From the NCBI GenBank assembly GCA_023428695.1, contig JAEYWY010000003.1, forward strand, positions 1-64,000: a DNA stretch of 64,000 nucleotides, given 5' to 3'. Shown piece after piece: positions 63,507-64,000 of the stretch (position 1 is the stretch's first letter; the number at the start of each line of letters is the position of its first letter). The notes beneath the pieces were generated by a model. That model saw only the letters and a program-made list of their open reading frames with translations. It was not told the origin of the DNA and ran no database searches. The position numbers and the translations under genes are program-made. Source of the DNA: Bacteroidota bacterium (GTDB lineage: Bacteria; Bacteroidota; Bacteroidia; Cytophagales; Cyclobacteriaceae).

Positions 63507-64000
63507 TTACTTGGTCAACTCGATTATATATGCAGTATTTGCATCAAGGGTCAACGAATTGAGTGACACATATTTCCTATTGGTGATAATATCGGTCCCG
63601 CCGGTATAGCCTGATAGCGACTCCCGGTAGCGATTCAGGTCGAAGTCCTTGTACTGATGACTCCCATTATTCAAAATCACCATGGTAGAATTGGTATCAG
63701 TGTATCGAAAGTATACGTAGACTTCTTCATTCAGGGGCTTGTAGTGCTTAAGTTTTCCGTAATGGATTTCCTTTGCACCTTTTCGCCATTGAAGAATCTT
63801 TTTAACAAATGAATGAACCTCTTTCTGATCCTCCGTTCTGTCCTCCTCCAGGAATAGGTTTTGCACATCATCAACAAATCCCCCTGGAAAGTCTTTTCTA
63901 ATTACACCATCCGGCTTTGGCCCGTCAAATAACAACTCATCTCCATAGTATATCTGTGGAATACCGCGGGTAGTTAAAATAAATGCTAATGACAATTTTA
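63507..64000 (-). CDS. GH13 alpha-amylase-family protein, C-terminal part
   Basis: Only the last 164 or so residues are in the window; the frame continues past the right edge. LTTRGIPQIYYGDELLFDG is the conserved end of the GH13 barrel, after the third catalytic Asp, which is off-window. The rest is the C-terminal beta domain (VYVYFRYTDTNSTMVILNNG) seen in neopullulanase/cyclomaltodextrinase-type enzymes such as SusA. The substrate is probably an alpha-glucan. Confidence 0.88.
   Translation of the reverse strand, partial: KLSLAFILTTRGIPQIYYGDELLFDGPKPDGVIRKDFPGGFVDDVQNLFLEEDRTEDQKEVHSFVKKILQWRKGAKEIHYGKLKHYKPLNEEVYVYFRYTDTNSTMVILNNGSHQYKDFDLNRYRESLSGYTGGTDIITNRKYVSLNSLTLDANTAYIIELTK

Overview
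The window looks like chromosome of a Bacteroidota bacterium, probably of the Cytophagales/Chitinophagales type. The grounds are SusC/SusD pairs, FecR/ECF-sigma control, FtsX/MacB-type permeases of about 800 residues, many lipoproteins, TPR histidine kinases, and TTTG(-33)/TAnnTTTG(-7) promoter elements. I see no rRNA, tRNA or CRISPR array.

Region by region. (1) 1-7.4 kb: a 9-bp tandem repeat, a GH20 hexosaminidase, an ABC permease, a PKD-type lipoprotein and a ThuA-domain lipoprotein. (2) 7.5-24.1 kb: what I read as one sulfur-scavenging supercluster. It holds a PstSCAB-like ABC importer, two Rrf2 regulators, a second PstS-like binding protein, a small-ligand TonB receptor, an unknown 159-aa protein, and a SusC-SusD-sulfatase-formylglycine-generating-enzyme operon. 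Two of the operons start with the same architecture: an inverted-repeat operator over the -33 element, an exact TAnnTTTG -7 element, a SAM-I-like riboswitch and a short upstream ORF. One of these short ORFs ends in six consecutive Cys codons. The transport proteins are strikingly poor in Met and Cys.

(3) 24.5-34.8 kb: another FtsX-type permease, a frameshifted trmO and a run of secreted proteins and lipoproteins of unknown function, including a TPR protein and a FISUMP protein. (4) 35-48 kb: a TPR histidine kinase and its LuxR-type response regulator are split by about 10.3 kb carrying a complete glycan-utilisation locus (ECF sigma, FecR, STN-SusC, SusD, GH16, GH2). The split point is flanked by a roughly 115-bp imperfect direct repeat made of the kinase 3' end and regulator 5' end.

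(5) 48-63 kb: gene debris and a defence/mobile island. It holds a PLP-dependent class V enzyme, a HipB antitoxin beside a truncated and chimeric HipA, the mobile mystery protein A/B (Fic) pair, a DUF3883-type nuclease overlapping an HNH endonuclease, a gene fragment, an OLD-like ATPase/TOPRIM with an unusual N-terminal domain, a 47-codon small ORF, a single-chain nuclease-helicase-methyltransferase (type ISP-like) and an unknown helical protein. The window ends inside a GH13 alpha-amylase-family gene.

The sulfur supercluster is the strongest candidate for an undescribed system. The split two-component operon and the OLD/ISP island come next. Family names come from motif recognition by eye, without database searches.
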